Positions 1-8,361 of a stretch of 64,000 bases of DNA are shown here, one piece after another; the stretch's first letter is position 1, and each line of letters starts with the position of its first letter. Source of the stretch: Kribbella voronezhensis. Lineage in GTDB: Bacteria; Actinomycetota; Actinomycetes; Propionibacteriales; Kribbellaceae. The notes beneath the pieces were generated by a model. That model had not been told where the DNA came from. It was given only the letters and a program-made list of their open reading frames with translations, and searched no databases. The position numbers and the translations under genes were made by a program. The stretch spans positions 421,154 through 485,153 of the forward strand of contig NZ_SOCE01000001.1 of assembly GCF_004365175.1 (NCBI RefSeq). The letters run 5' to 3'.

Positions 1-2
1 CC

Positions 3-494
3 TCGACCAACACCGCCGTACTGCGAACGGCGCAGCAACTCGCCACCGTCGAAACGACCTTGTACGGCGAACTGTCGGCCCTGCCGGCGTTCAACCCCGA
101 CGACGACCGAGAACCCTTGCACCCGGCAGTGACCCGGCTGCGGGAACAGGTCGAGGCGGCCGACGCGATCCTGTTCTGCACCCCCGAGTACGCCGGCGCG
201 CTGCCCGGGAGTTTCAAGAATCTCCTCGATTGGACCGTCGGCGGCACCGGCATGGACCGCAAGCCCGTCGCCTGGATCAACGTGTCATCAGTCGCCGCCC
301 CCACCGGCGGAGCCGACGCCCACGACTCCCTCCGCAAGGTCCTCGGCTACCTCAACGCGAGCATCGTCGAGGAGGCCTGCGCCCGCCTTCCGATGACCCG
401 CCAGTCGGTCGACGCCGACGGCCTGGTCTCGGCACCCGCAGTAGTCACCGGGATCCGCCACACCCTCGCCGTCCTGGCCGGCTCCGTCGGCTGA
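3..494 (+). CDS. NADPH-dependent FMN reductase family protein (5' end cut off)
   Basis: The reading frame is open from the left edge of the window, so the true start lies outside. The first visible residues (STNTAVLRTAQQLA) match the stretch just after the phosphate-binding loop of the flavodoxin-like NADPH-dependent FMN reductase/quinone reductase family. A later segment (FCTPEYAGALPGSFKNLLDW) is the family's flavin-contacting motif PEYxxxxPgxlKnaiDW. Enzymes of this family reduce FMN, quinones, chromate or azo compounds in the cytoplasm with NAD(P)H. About 163 residues are visible, so only some 15-20 residues are missing compared with the usual 180-190. It converges on the GlxA-type regulator gene, with a long inverted repeat between the two 3' ends. 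Substrate cannot be inferred. Confidence 0.85.
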   Translation, partial: STNTAVLRTAQQLATVETTLYGELSALPAFNPDDDREPLHPAVTRLREQVEAADAILFCTPEYAGALPGSFKNLLDWTVGGTGMDRKPVAWINVSSVAAPTGGADAHDSLRKVLGYLNASIVEEACARLPMTRQSVDADGLVSAPAVVTGIRHTLAVLAGSVG

Positions 495-549
495 CCTTCG
501 CCTCGACCACCCGCCCCGCCTCGGGGTAGGCATCTCTTGGGTTGGGCGT

Positions 550-645
550 CCCGACGGACAGGTAGTGCACAGCGCGTACGCCGTACATGGTGTCGGAGTG
601 CGCTCGAGTGCACTAGGTGCGAGCTGCTACCTCCTGTCCGTCGGG
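550..645. repeat. Long imperfect inverted repeat between convergent genes
   Basis: A perfect 13-bp inverted repeat (CCCGACGGACAGG at 550-562 and its complement at 633-645) encloses a second 8-bp inverted pair (TAGTGCAC at 563-570 and GTGCACTA at 608-615). In RNA from either strand this could fold into a long interrupted stem. It lies between the 3' ends of two convergent genes, so a bidirectional terminator is the simplest reading. A small non-autonomous mobile remnant is possible because of the size and symmetry. No U-tract is obvious. Confidence 0.6.
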
Positions 646-654
646 TCGTGTTGG

Positions 655-1632
655 TCAGGACCGGGGTGAGGTGAGGGCGAAGCGGCGGCGGTACTCGCTG
701 GGTGGGAGGCCGGTACGGCGGCGGAGTTGGGTGCGGAGGTTGGTGGCCGTGCCCAGGCCGGTCTGGCGGGCGACCGCATCGAGGCGGACCTCGCCTGCCT
801 CCAGCAGCCTGCAGGCGAGAGCGACCCTTTCGCTTGTCAGCCACGCCAACGGCGTCGTCCCGAGCTCCGCCTGGAAGCGGCGGTGCAAGGTGGCCTGACT
901 CATCGCCGCATGCTCCGCGATGTCGCCCACGGTGAGTGGACTCGCCAGTTCGCTGCGGATCCATGCGAGCAGCGGCGCGAGCGACGTGTCGGCGACCACC
1001 GGCACCGGCCGGTCGATGAACTGCCGCTGACCGCCCTCGCGATGAGCGGTGTAGACGAGCCGGCGGCTGACCACGTTCGCCACCTCGGCACCATGGTCGC
1101 GCCGGATGAGGTGCAGGCCGAGATCCAGCGCGGCCGCACTCCCCGCCGCCGTCAGAACGTTGCCGTCGTCAACGAACAGGACGTCCGGCTCCAGCTTCAC
1201 CGCCGGGAACAGCCGCTCGAACAACCCGGCCCACCGCCAATGCGTCGTCGCTCGCCGCCCATCGAGAACTCCCGCCGCCGCCAGGGTGAACGCACCCGTG
1301 CAGAAGCTGACCAGCCGAGCCCCGCGCGCGGCAGCCCGGCGTACGGCGATCAGAACCTCGTCGGTCGGGGGCACCTCGGGATCGGGGCGGTTCGGCACGA
1401 TCACCGTGTCGGCGTCGTCGACCGCGTCGATGCCTGCAACGTCGGTGAGCGTGAAGAAGCCCGAATGCATCCGGGTCGCGCCACCCGGCGTACAGAGGGC
1501 GAAGTCGTACCAGGGGCGGTCGAGTTCGGGGCGGCGCAGGCCGAAGAGTTCGGTCGCCACGCCGAGCTCGAACGGGTTCGATCCCTCGTCGACGATCGCG
1601 ACGACCTTGTGCTGCGAGGATTCTTGCGGCAT
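655..1632 (-). CDS. GlxA-type transcriptional regulator (DJ-1/PfpI + AraC HTH)
   Basis: The 325-residue protein has an N-terminal DJ-1/PfpI-like domain (about residues 8-170) with the elbow motif FCTGAFTLAAAG, followed by an AraC/XylS double helix-turn-helix (about residues 220-318; AAMSQATLHRRFQAELG and GLGTATNLRTQLRR). This is the GlxA architecture, in which the DJ-1-like part usually acts as a sensor without enzymatic function. The ATG start is preceded by a 16-bp palindrome that reaches to the base before the start codon. It is transcribed away from a small cupin gene, the likely regulatory target. The ligand is unknown. Confidence 0.9.
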   Translation of the reverse strand: MPQESSQHKVVAIVDEGSNPFELGVATELFGLRRPELDRPWYDFALCTPGGATRMHSGFFTLTDVAGIDAVDDADTVIVPNRPDPEVPPTDEVLIAVRRAAARGARLVSFCTGAFTLAAAGVLDGRRATTHWRWAGLFERLFPAVKLEPDVLFVDDGNVLTAAGSAAALDLGLHLIRRDHGAEVANVVSRRLVYTAHREGGQRQFIDRPVPVVADTSLAPLLAWIRSELASPLTVGDIAEHAAMSQATLHRRFQAELGTTPLAWLTSERVALACRLLEAGEVRLDAVARQTGLGTATNLRTQLRRRTGLPPSEYRRRFALTSPRS

Positions 1633-1648
1633 GTGCTATTCCTAGCAC
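1633..1648. promoter_or_regulatory. Palindromic operator between GlxA-type regulator and cupin gene
   Basis: GTGCTA-TTCC-TAGCAC is a perfect 6+6 inverted repeat with a 4-nt spacer. It directly abuts the regulator's start codon and lies 36 bp before the divergent cupin start. Position suggests an operator for autorepression or for control of the divergent pair. That the adjacent regulator binds it is inference. Confidence 0.5.
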
Positions 1649-1684
1649 TCACGTCCTGGTGACGCACCCCGCCACGATGGGGAG

Positions 1685-2074
1685 GTGACCAACGAACCGA
1701 TCGACCTGCGCGCAGTACTGAAGACCTTCGACGAGCTGTGGAGTCCGCGGATCGCCGCGCGGATCAACGACTACGACGTCCGCGTCACGCACGTGGCCGG
1801 CTCGTACATCTGGCATGTGCACGAAACCACCGACGAGTTCTTCCTCGTCCTGGAAGGCGAACTCAGCATCGCCCTCCGCGACCCCGACGAACGCGTCGTC
1901 TCCCTGACACCAGGCACGGTTTTCGTCGTACCGCGCGGCGTCTACCACCGCCCGTTCTCCGACGCCGGCGCCGACATCGTCGTCATCGACCCAGCCGGCA
2001 CCCCCACCACCGGCGACACCCACGACACCCTCCCCGACCACATCCGAACCAGCACGGGAATCCCGCTCGACTGA
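1685..2074 (+). CDS. Cupin-domain protein
   Basis: This 129-residue single-domain protein carries both cupin motifs: HVHETTDEFFLVLEGEL (motif 1, metal-binding H/H/E) and PGTVFVVPRGVYHRP (motif 2, third histidine). Such small cupins are metal-binding beta-barrels acting as isomerases, dioxygenases or sensors, and the sequence does not reveal which. The GTG start follows a GGGGAG ribosome-binding site almost directly. It is divergent from the GlxA-type regulator with a shared 52-bp promoter region, which suggests control by that protein. Confidence 0.85.
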   Translation: MTNEPIDLRAVLKTFDELWSPRIAARINDYDVRVTHVAGSYIWHVHETTDEFFLVLEGELSIALRDPDERVVSLTPGTVFVVPRGVYHRPFSDAGADIVVIDPAGTPTTGDTHDTLPDHIRTSTGIPLD

Positions 2075-2128
2075 CCTCCCGTACTGCGAAACGTCCGCCC
2101 CCGGTCGCGACAGCCGGCTCGGGAATCG

Positions 2129-2824
2129 TCAGTTGCCGCCGGGACCGTCAGCGCCGAAGCGGGCGTGGACGGCGGCGAGCAACTCAGCCGGCCGCGTGCG
2201 TTGAACGGCGTGGCCGGCACCCTCGATCGTGGTCAGCTTCGCATCGGGGACGAGATCCACGACCTTCGCCAGCAACTCCTGCGGAACCGGGCTGGTCGAA
2301 CCACCACCGACAACGAGGGTAGGCACGGTGATCGCGGGAAGCTCGGCCCACCATGCGGGATCGGGATCGGCCAGCTGGGCGAAGATCGCCACCACCACCT
2401 CCCAATCGAAGCCGAGCTGTTCCTCGGGCTTCGGCGGGACGGTCCAGTCTCCCTGCCCATCGGGCGGCGGGCTGTCGATGAGGATCAACCCCGACAAGCG
2501 CTCGGCGTACTTCTCGGCGAAAAGTGCCGCGACCGTGCCGCCCATCGAATGCCCGCACAGCAGGAACTTCTCCAGCCCGAGCCCGTCCACGAACTCGAGC
2601 AGATCCGCACGCATCAGCTCGAACGAGTACGACGAAGTGCGCACGCTCCCGCCATGACCGCGTTGATCGAGCGCGATCACCCGCCTCGACCGAGCCAGCT
2701 CCGGCGCGACGGCGGCCCACGTCGACCCGTCCGTGTGCGACCCATGCACCAACACCATCGCCGGAGCCGACGCATCGCCGTACTCGACGTACCGGAACTC
2801 ACCGGCCGTCAACCTGATCTTCAC
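2129..2824 (-). CDS. Alpha/beta hydrolase
   Basis: A 231-residue alpha/beta-hydrolase fold enzyme. The oxyanion-side motif VLVHGSHTDG lies near residues 24-33, the nucleophile elbow GHSMGG puts the catalytic serine at residue 93, and GAGHAVQ near residue 205 supplies the histidine. The cap region is short, as in small esterases and haloperoxidase-like hydrolases. There is no signal peptide, so it is cytoplasmic. GTG start. It stands alone between the cupin gene and a DUF5655 gene, and its substrate cannot be predicted. Confidence 0.9.
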   Translation of the reverse strand: MKIRLTAGEFRYVEYGDASAPAMVLVHGSHTDGSTWAAVAPELARSRRVIALDQRGHGGSVRTSSYSFELMRADLLEFVDGLGLEKFLLCGHSMGGTVAALFAEKYAERLSGLILIDSPPPDGQGDWTVPPKPEEQLGFDWEVVVAIFAQLADPDPAWWAELPAITVPTLVVGGGSTSPVPQELLAKVVDLVPDAKLTTIEGAGHAVQRTRPAELLAAVHARFGADGPGGN

Positions 2825-2928
2825 CTACCGCTTCCCCTCACTGTCCCTGCAGCCAGCCAACAACCACGACGAGCTTTGCGGCAACCGCTTTGACGATCGT
2901 TGAAATCAGCGGCTGAGGATCGCGGGAA

Positions 2929-3369
2929 TCAGCGGCGATGGAGTTGGCGGCCCACGGCGTACGCGCGGGTGAGCCAGTCGATGACCTCGGCGTCGACTTC
3001 CGCGGGATCGCGGAAGCGGAATGCGTGCAGGACGTTGTGCGGCGAGTAGACCTCGATCTTGGTGAACCGCTTGCTGTCGAGCTTCTCCGCAAGAACGACG
3101 TGACCGTCGAGCCAGTGGATCCGCGGAATGAAGGCGGCGAAACTCATCCGGGCGTGCAGTGCGATCCGGGTCTTCTCGGCGAGGACATCCAGCGGGCCGA
3201 GCTCGCGCACGATGCCGACGATGCGGTCGAAGGTCTCGCGCACGGCCGGGTCCTTGCCGTTGAAGTGCGCATCGAGATCGCCGAGCGGGCGGCAGGTGTG
3301 CGACTGGTTGCGGTTGGCAAAGGTCCGGGCACACCGCGGGCATCGCCACAACCCGGACCGTTCGGCCAT
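2929..3369 (-). CDS. DUF5655 domain protein with N-terminal zinc-finger-like motif
   Basis: This 146-residue protein starts with a small cysteine/histidine motif (WRCPRCARTFANRNQSHTC, C-X2-C-X10-H-X-C spacing) and continues with the DUF5655 fold (HFNGKDPAVRETFDRIV through FRFRDPAEVDAEVIDWLTRAY). The domain is common in actinobacteria as a stand-alone protein of unknown function. The N-terminal motif looks able to bind one zinc ion. It is a single gene with no informative partner. Confidence 0.8.
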   Translation of the reverse strand: MAERSGLWRCPRCARTFANRNQSHTCRPLGDLDAHFNGKDPAVRETFDRIVGIVRELGPLDVLAEKTRIALHARMSFAAFIPRIHWLDGHVVLAEKLDSKRFTKIEVYSPHNVLHAFRFRDPAEVDAEVIDWLTRAYAVGRQLHRR

Positions 3370-3426
3370 CGCGCCACCCGTCTCAGCTGATCCGACCTTA
3401 GGACGGGCTGCAGACAGTTTCCACTG

Positions 3427-4236
3427 TCAGGACAGGTCGACGGCGAGGCCGGTCGCGTAGATGATCAGGTCCTCGTCGGTGGCGGTGCGGCCGGTGGGTT
3501 TGATGCTTTCGGTGAAGGTGACGACGATGCTGCCGCGCTGGACGGCGCAGACGCGCACCGGTGCACTCGGGCTGCCGTCGCCACACCATCCGCTGCCGAC
3601 CTTGGTGAGGTTGTTGCGGGTGGTGATCGCGTCCTTCGCCTTGGCCAGCGGGCCGTACACGGTCGCGACGTACACCGGCGTCTTGTTGTCGAGCTCCGCC
3701 AGCGGCTTGGTGGCGTAATACTTCGCCACCACCCAGTCGTACTTCGCGCCGCCGACCTTGAAGGTCGCCGGATCCCCGTTGTCCAAGCGATACAGCCCGG
3801 CACTGGTCGCCGGGAACTCACTCGGCGGCGGCACCGACGGCACCCCCTTCGCGAACGGCCCACCGTCGATCACACCGACCCGACTCAGCACGACAACAGC
3901 CACCAACACCACCACGACGGCGACCCCGACCAACGCCAGCGCCACCCCACCGCTCTTCCCCTTCCGCTGCGGCACCCCGTACTGCGGCCCGCCGTACTGC
4001 GGTTGCCCAGGCCCTCCCCCGTACGGCTGCACCCCTTGCTGCGGCGGGAACCCCTGCGGCGGCACCCCCTGCTGCGGCGGGACTCCCTGCGGCGGCATCC
4101 CTGGCATCCCTTGCTGCGTGGGGACTCCTTGCTGCGCAGGGAATCCTTGCTGGGGCGGCGGGTAGCCCTGTTGCGGTGGGTAGCCCTGTGGGGGTTGGCC
4201 GTACGGCGGCGGCTGGTTGTTGCCCGGGTAAGACAT
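3427..4236 (-). CDS. Proline/glutamine-rich single-pass membrane protein (paralogue A)
   Basis: A 269-residue protein. Residues 1-92 are low-complexity Pro/Gln/Gly with repeated QQG(V/F/Y)P units, residues 97-118 form one transmembrane helix, and a 150-residue extracytoplasmic domain follows with two cysteines (GSGWCGDG and VRVCAVQRG). I chose ATG (MSYPGNNQPPPYG) because a GAGGTG ribosome-binding site precedes it and the same start, leader and N-terminus are present in the neighbouring paralogue. Similar N-termini occur on many actinobacterial membrane-anchored proteins. The outer domain is not one I recognise. It arose by tandem duplication with the next gene, and the Pro-rich arm has expanded in this copy. 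Confidence 0.85.
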   Translation of the reverse strand: MSYPGNNQPPPYGQPPQGYPPQQGYPPPQQGFPAQQGVPTQQGMPGMPPQGVPPQQGVPPQGFPPQQGVQPYGGGPGQPQYGGPQYGVPQRKGKSGGVALALVGVAVVVVLVAVVVLSRVGVIDGGPFAKGVPSVPPPSEFPATSAGLYRLDNGDPATFKVGGAKYDWVVAKYYATKPLAELDNKTPVYVATVYGPLAKAKDAITTRNNLTKVGSGWCGDGSPSAPVRVCAVQRGSIVVTFTESIKPTGRTATDEDLIIYATGLAVDLS

Positions 4237-4266
4237 GCTGCACCTCTCCGACGGCTCGACTCCCCC

Positions 4267-4300
4267 ATCGGCGGCTACTAAACCACACCGGCCTAGACCG
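4267..4300. repeat. Duplicated leader block, copy 1
   Basis: These 34 bp upstream of paralogue A are identical to 4975-5008 upstream of paralogue B. The similarity extends to each ribosome-binding site with a few changes. The block was copied together with the gene and its conservation suggests it holds the shared promoter. No clear -10/-35 pair stands out. Confidence 0.75.
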
Positions 4301-4331
4301 CCACACCACCTCCCGGACAGCGTGGCGCAGA

Positions 4332-4946
4332 TCAGGAGAGCGTGTCGGCGAAGGCTGTCGCGTAGCCGACCAGTCCGTCGTCGGTGGAGACGCGCCCGGC
4401 CGTTCCGATGTACTCCACCACGGTGGCGACGATGCTGCCGCGCTGCACAGCGCACTCGCGGATCGGTCCCGCCATGTCTCCGTCAGCGCAGACACCGGCG
4501 CCGACCGGCACGATGTTCTTGCGAGTCGGGATCGCGTCCTTCGCCTTCTTCAACGGGCCATAGATCGTGACGACGTAGACCGGCGTGTCGAAAGCGCGCT
4601 CCCCCGGCGGCTTCGGCGAGTAGTACCAGGCGACGGCCCAGTCGAACTTGGCGCCGTCCGGCTTGTACGTCGCCGCATCGTCATCCAGCCGATACAGCCC
4701 ACCCGCCTGCGCCGGCATGATGCTCGGCGGCAGCACGGACGGCACCTTCCGCGCGAACGGCCCACTGTCGATGACCCCGACGCGACTCAGCCCGACGAAG
4801 GCCGCCAGCCCAACCGCCACGGCCACCCCGACCACTGCCAGAACCACCCCGCGCCTCTTACCCGGTTCCGCCGAGTAGACCGACGGCGGACCGCCCTGAA
4901 GGGGTTCGCCATACGGTGGGGGCTGATTGTTGCCCAGGTACGACAT
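4332..4946 (-). CDS. Proline-rich single-pass membrane protein (paralogue B)
   Basis: This 204-residue paralogue of the adjacent gene has the same N-terminus (MSYLGNNQPPPYG), a much shorter Pro-rich arm (about 30 residues), a transmembrane helix at about residues 33-53 and the same outer domain (GVIDSGPF, LYRLDDDAATY, AKDAI, CAVQRGSIV). Both cysteines are kept. The two genes lie in tandem, each with the same GAGGTG ribosome-binding site and leader block, so they are probably transcribed from separate but similar promoters. Function unknown. Divergence is highest in the linker and Pro-rich arm. Confidence 0.85.
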   Translation of the reverse strand: MSYLGNNQPPPYGEPLQGGPPSVYSAEPGKRRGVVLAVVGVAVAVGLAAFVGLSRVGVIDSGPFARKVPSVLPPSIMPAQAGGLYRLDDDAATYKPDGAKFDWAVAWYYSPKPPGERAFDTPVYVVTIYGPLKKAKDAIPTRKNIVPVGAGVCADGDMAGPIRECAVQRGSIVATVVEYIGTAGRVSTDDGLVGYATAFADTLS

Positions 4947-4974
4947 GCTGCACCTCTCCGACGACTCAGCCCCC

Positions 4975-5008
4975 ATCGGCGGCTACTAAACCACACCGGC
5001 CTAGACCG
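4975..5008. repeat. Duplicated leader block, copy 2
   Basis: Identical over 34 bp to the block upstream of paralogue A and at the same place relative to the start codon. It probably contains the promoter of paralogue B. Confidence 0.75.
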
Positions 5009-5091
5009 CTCGCGGATCGGCGCGCATCGCACCGGCCGACAACCGCCTGCCGCCGCCGGTGCTGTCGACCGGCGGCGGCAGACCAGGCCGG

Positions 5092-5382
5092 TCAGCGTTC
5101 GTCGACGAGGTCCAGGCGCTCCTCCGTCGCGTCGCGGATCATCGCGAACGCTGCGCCCGCTTCAGGCATCGTCGGGGCGACGGCGACGGCGGCAGCCAGT
5201 GCTTCCGCCGACTCCCACGTCCACAGATCCAGCCACGTCTCGTCGTCCACCCGTGCCAGCCGCGTCTCCGTCAACCCCGGCACCTTGGCGCGCACGGCGT
5301 CGATCAACACGGCGCGGGTGGCGAGCATCTCGTCCACCCGTCCCGCATCCAGGCCGAACCGGGTCAATCGCAGAATGGTCAT
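5092..5382 (-). CDS. Antibiotic-biosynthesis-monooxygenase-like (ABM/dimeric barrel) protein
   Basis: A 96-residue alpha+beta dimeric-barrel protein (MTILRLTRFGLDAGRVDEM at the start, then WLDLWTWESAEALAAA), typical in length for the ABM superfamily. Members are cofactor-free monooxygenases, heme-degrading enzymes or quinol oxidases, and no diagnostic residue set is visible here. AAGGAG lies 7 nt before the ATG. The gene diverges from a TetR regulator across a 55-bp promoter region with a long inverted repeat, so it is probably repressed by that protein. A role in detoxification of a TetR-sensed compound is inference. Confidence 0.75.
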   Translation of the reverse strand: MTILRLTRFGLDAGRVDEMLATRAVLIDAVRAKVPGLTETRLARVDDETWLDLWTWESAEALAAAVAVAPTMPEAGAAFAMIRDATEERLDLVDER

Positions 5383-5392
5383 CCCAAACTCC

Positions 5393-5435
5393 TTGTAGTT
5401 GAACTCTAGTGACTGACTCTAGAGATATACTACAA
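5393..5435. promoter_or_regulatory. Divergent TetR operator/promoter
   Basis: TTGTAGT (5393-5399) and ACTACAA (5429-5435) form a 7-bp inverted repeat. Between them ACTCTAG occurs twice as a direct repeat (5403-5409, 5416-5422), the second inside the palindrome CTCTAGAG. A -10-like TATACT (5426-5431) ends 6 nt before the regulator's ATG, so the regulator may be made from a leaderless mRNA and repress both divergent genes. Confidence 0.6.
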
Positions 5436-5437
5436 AG

Positions 5438-6115
5438 ATGAACCCGGTCAAGAAGCTTCCCGAGACAAAGAAGCCGGACGGGCGGGCGGCGAAGGCCCAG
5501 CTGACCCGCGCCCGGATCCTCGACGCGGCCGGCGAGCTGTTCGTCCGGAACGGGTACGGCGCGACCTCGTTGCAGGACATCGCCGATCAGGCGGAGGTCG
5601 CCGTGCAGACCATCTACTACGGCTTCGGCAACAAGCAGTCCGTGCTGAAAGAGGTAGTCGACCGCACGATCGCCGGCGACGACGAGCCGGTCGCGACACT
5701 CGACCGGCCCTGGTTCCAGCAGGCACTCGCCACCGACTCCGCCGCCGCGCATCTCGAGGCGCACCTCGAAGGCACTCGCGAAGTACTGGACCGCGTCGCA
5801 CCGATCATGAAGATGGTCGAGGCAGCCGCAGCCACCGATACCGGGATCGCCAAGCTCTGGCCGGACGAGCAGAATCCACGCCTCACCGTGCAAACGGCCG
5901 CGGCGAAGAGTCTCCTGTCCAAACCCGGCGCCAATCCCGGCATCACCGTCGAGCACGCCGCCGACGTCCTGTTCGGCCTGTTGAGCCCCGAGCTCTATCT
6001 GCTCTTCGTCAGCGAGCGCGGCTGGACACCGCAGCAATGGCAGGCCTGGACCTACGAGACGCTGCACGCCCAGCTCTGCGCGCCTCAGACCGGCAGCCCC
6101 TTAGCAGGCGGATGA
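5438..6115 (+). CDS. TetR-family transcriptional regulator
   Basis: A 225-residue protein with an N-terminal TetR helix-turn-helix (about residues 22-68; ILDAAGELFVRNGYGATSLQ, then VAVQTIYYGFGNKQSVLKEV) and a variable ligand-binding C-terminal domain. No ribosome-binding site is visible before the ATG, and a TATACT -10 element sits 6 nt upstream, consistent with leaderless translation. It is divergent from the ABM-like monooxygenase gene, the likely target. The effector is unknown. Confidence 0.9.
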   Translation: MNPVKKLPETKKPDGRAAKAQLTRARILDAAGELFVRNGYGATSLQDIADQAEVAVQTIYYGFGNKQSVLKEVVDRTIAGDDEPVATLDRPWFQQALATDSAAAHLEAHLEGTREVLDRVAPIMKMVEAAAATDTGIAKLWPDEQNPRLTVQTAAAKSLLSKPGANPGITVEHAADVLFGLLSPELYLLFVSERGWTPQQWQAWTYETLHAQLCAPQTGSPLAGG

Positions 6116-6208
6116 TCGGACGCCGGGCCGGGGGTGGTGCTCGACCGCGCACAGCTGACATGACAGATTGCGACGGTCCGAACACGCTTGGCCATCCCTG
6201 GAGAATGT

Positions 6209-7942
6209 ATGAAGTTCCGTACCCTGGCCGCCGGCCTCGGTATCTCCGCCCTCTCCGCGACCGCGCTGCTGGTGGTCCCCGGATCGAGCGCGACGGCATC
6301 GCAGCAGCAGGCGGCCGCCGTACAGACCGGCCCGAACCGGATCGCCCAGCGATATCTGGACCAGAAGCCGGCCTGGCGGATGTGCGGTGATCCGGAGCTG
6401 AAGACGTCCTGCGCCAAGATCGTCGTCCCCCGCGACTGGTCGGACCAGGCGCGGCACGTCGACATCCAGCTCGCGATCAGCAAGGCCGGCGGCCCGGCGA
6501 AGGGCAGGGCCGGTCGCGTCGTGTTCGGCAATCCCGGCGGCCCGGGTGGCGCGGGACTCGGCATGGCGCCGTACCTGGCCAGTCAGAAGGCACTCACCAA
6601 GGACCACCTCGCGATCGGCTTCGACCCGCGCGGCACCGGCGACAGCGCGAACGTCACCTGCCAGGGCGCCCCCGGCTTCACGATGGACGCCCGCGACCGC
6701 GACCCGTGGAACCTCGACCTCATCGCGGAGGCGTCGCAACTGACCCTTCCGTACTGCGAGGGCCAGTCCCGCGGTCTGCTCCCGTTCGTGAACACGGTCC
6801 AGACCGTGCAGGACATGGACCTGATCCGGCAGCTCCTCGGCTACGACAAGATCGACTACGTCGGGTACTCCGCCGGCACCTGGCTGGGCGCGTACTACCA
6901 GACCTACTACCCCACCCACGTCGGCCGGTTCGTGCTCGACTCGAACACCGACTTCACCGGGCCGTGGCTGAACACGTTCATCGCCCAGCCGCAGGCGTTC
7001 GAGCGCCGGTTCCGCGAGGACTTCGCACCCTGGGCCGCGAAGTACGACGCTCAACTGAAACTCGGTGACTCGCCACGCTTGGTGATCAGGACGTACGAAC
7101 GACTGCGGGCCGCGCTGAAGAAGGAGCCCGCGGTCGAGGAGTTCATGGACGGGTCGGTGAAGATCAGCTACGACCAGAACACGCTGGACAATATCGTCAC
7201 CGGCGACCTGTATACAAAGGTGGATTTCCATTCGCTGGCGATTGATCTGGCATTCCTGCGCGGCCTTTCCGAGGCACAGAGCAAAAGCGGCGCCCGGGCG
7301 GCGCAGCGAAAGGTCGACGAACTCCCGTTGGCGCGCCAGCAAGAACTCGTCCAGCGAGCGACCCGGCGTACGGTCGGCATCACGCCCTTCGGCCGGCCTT
7401 TCGCCGACGACGCGGAGAACGCGACCTTCACCGCCGTCACGTGCAACGACACGGAATGGCCGCAGGGCCGCGAGTACGGCGAGGTGCTGTCGGCTCGCCT
7501 CGGCCCGCGCTACCCGCTGCTCGGCTGGTCGATGAGCGAGAACCCCTGCGCGTTCTGGGACCGCCCCAATCTCGACCTGCGCATCCCTACTGGTAAAGGC
7601 TTGCCGACAACGCTGATGGTGCAGTCGGTGCACGACCCGGCGACCAACTTCTCGCTGGCCGCGGCGGCCCACAGCCGGTACGCCGGTTCGCGGCTCGTCA
7701 CCATCACCGGCGAGGGCGACCACGGCATCTACGGCGGCGTGAACAAGTGCGCCGACAAGATCGTGAACACGTTCCTCGCCACCGGCAAGGCGCCCGCCAG
7801 GGACACCACCTGCGCCGGCGAGGGGATCCCCGCGCCGTCGTCGGGCGGGACGGACCCGAACGACGACGATGCCGTGAACGCCCGCGCACCGCTGACGCGC
7901 ATTGCCGGATTCACGAAAGCGGTTTCCGGATATCTACGCTGA
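6209..7942 (+). CDS. Secreted alpha/beta hydrolase, TAP-like (tripeptidyl aminopeptidase type)
   Basis: A 577-residue exported serine hydrolase. Residues 1-30 form a Sec signal peptide (MKFRTLAAGLGISALSATAL). The oxyanion segment FGNPGGPGGAG follows, the nucleophile is S221 in GYSAGTW, and the histidine is H505 in GDHGIYG, inside the C-terminal TAP-like domain of Streptomyces tripeptidyl aminopeptidases. These enzymes remove N-terminal tripeptides from secreted proteins or hydrolyse esters. I chose ATG at this position because GGAG precedes it by 5 nt; a TTG 21 nt upstream in frame would spoil the signal peptide. It is a single gene whose 3' end faces the large NB-ARC regulator. Confidence 0.9.
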   Translation: MKFRTLAAGLGISALSATALLVVPGSSATASQQQAAAVQTGPNRIAQRYLDQKPAWRMCGDPELKTSCAKIVVPRDWSDQARHVDIQLAISKAGGPAKGRAGRVVFGNPGGPGGAGLGMAPYLASQKALTKDHLAIGFDPRGTGDSANVTCQGAPGFTMDARDRDPWNLDLIAEASQLTLPYCEGQSRGLLPFVNTVQTVQDMDLIRQLLGYDKIDYVGYSAGTWLGAYYQTYYPTHVGRFVLDSNTDFTGPWLNTFIAQPQAFERRFREDFAPWAAKYDAQLKLGDSPRLVIRTYERLRAALKKEPAVEEFMDGSVKISYDQNTLDNIVTGDLYTKVDFHSLAIDLAFLRGLSEAQSKSGARAAQRKVDELPLARQQELVQRATRRTVGITPFGRPFADDAENATFTAVTCNDTEWPQGREYGEVLSARLGPRYPLLGWSMSENPCAFWDRPNLDLRIPTGKGLPTTLMVQSVHDPATNFSLAAAAHSRYAGSRLVTITGEGDHGIYGGVNKCADKIVNTFLATGKAPARDTTCAGEGIPAPSSGGTDPNDDDAVNARAPLTRIAGFTKAVSGYLR

Positions 7943-8361
7943 TCCACCGGCTACCCAGCGCGCCATTCCGGCGGGATTCGGCGGCAATTTCCGGCCGAAT
8001 TCCCGCACGGAGTGAGAACACGCCATCACATTCGGCGATATCGCGGCGGGACGTTCGTTGTCAGCACCCGGTTGTCAGGGCGATGTCAGGGTTGCGTCCC
8101 TGTGCGACAGAGCGTGACCAAGCCAATCTTGAGTCAGCGCGGGAGAACCGAAACACCGACCGGGAGGGCTCGGTGGGCCGGGGAACATCGCCGACGTGGC
8201 TTCGGCCGGCTGTGGGGTGGGGGGACTGCCTGGGGGGTCAGACAGAGACACAGCCGGCCGGGTCCCGTAAGCCGCAGGGCCTCCCGCCCGCAGATCCCTC
8301 GCGGGGTACCTTCGATCCCCCAGGTCGTGGTGCCTCGCGAGGCTCCATTTGTGCTCGCACT
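7943..8361. other. Convergent intergenic region without a supported gene
   Basis: These 419 bp lie between two converging 3' ends. Short open frames on both strands have no recognisable motif. Small inverted pairs occur (for example a GATTCGGC/GCCGAATT pair near 7973-8006 and the palindrome GCCTCGCGAGGC near 8332-8343) and may help termination. Otherwise I see nothing in it. Confidence 0.5.
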
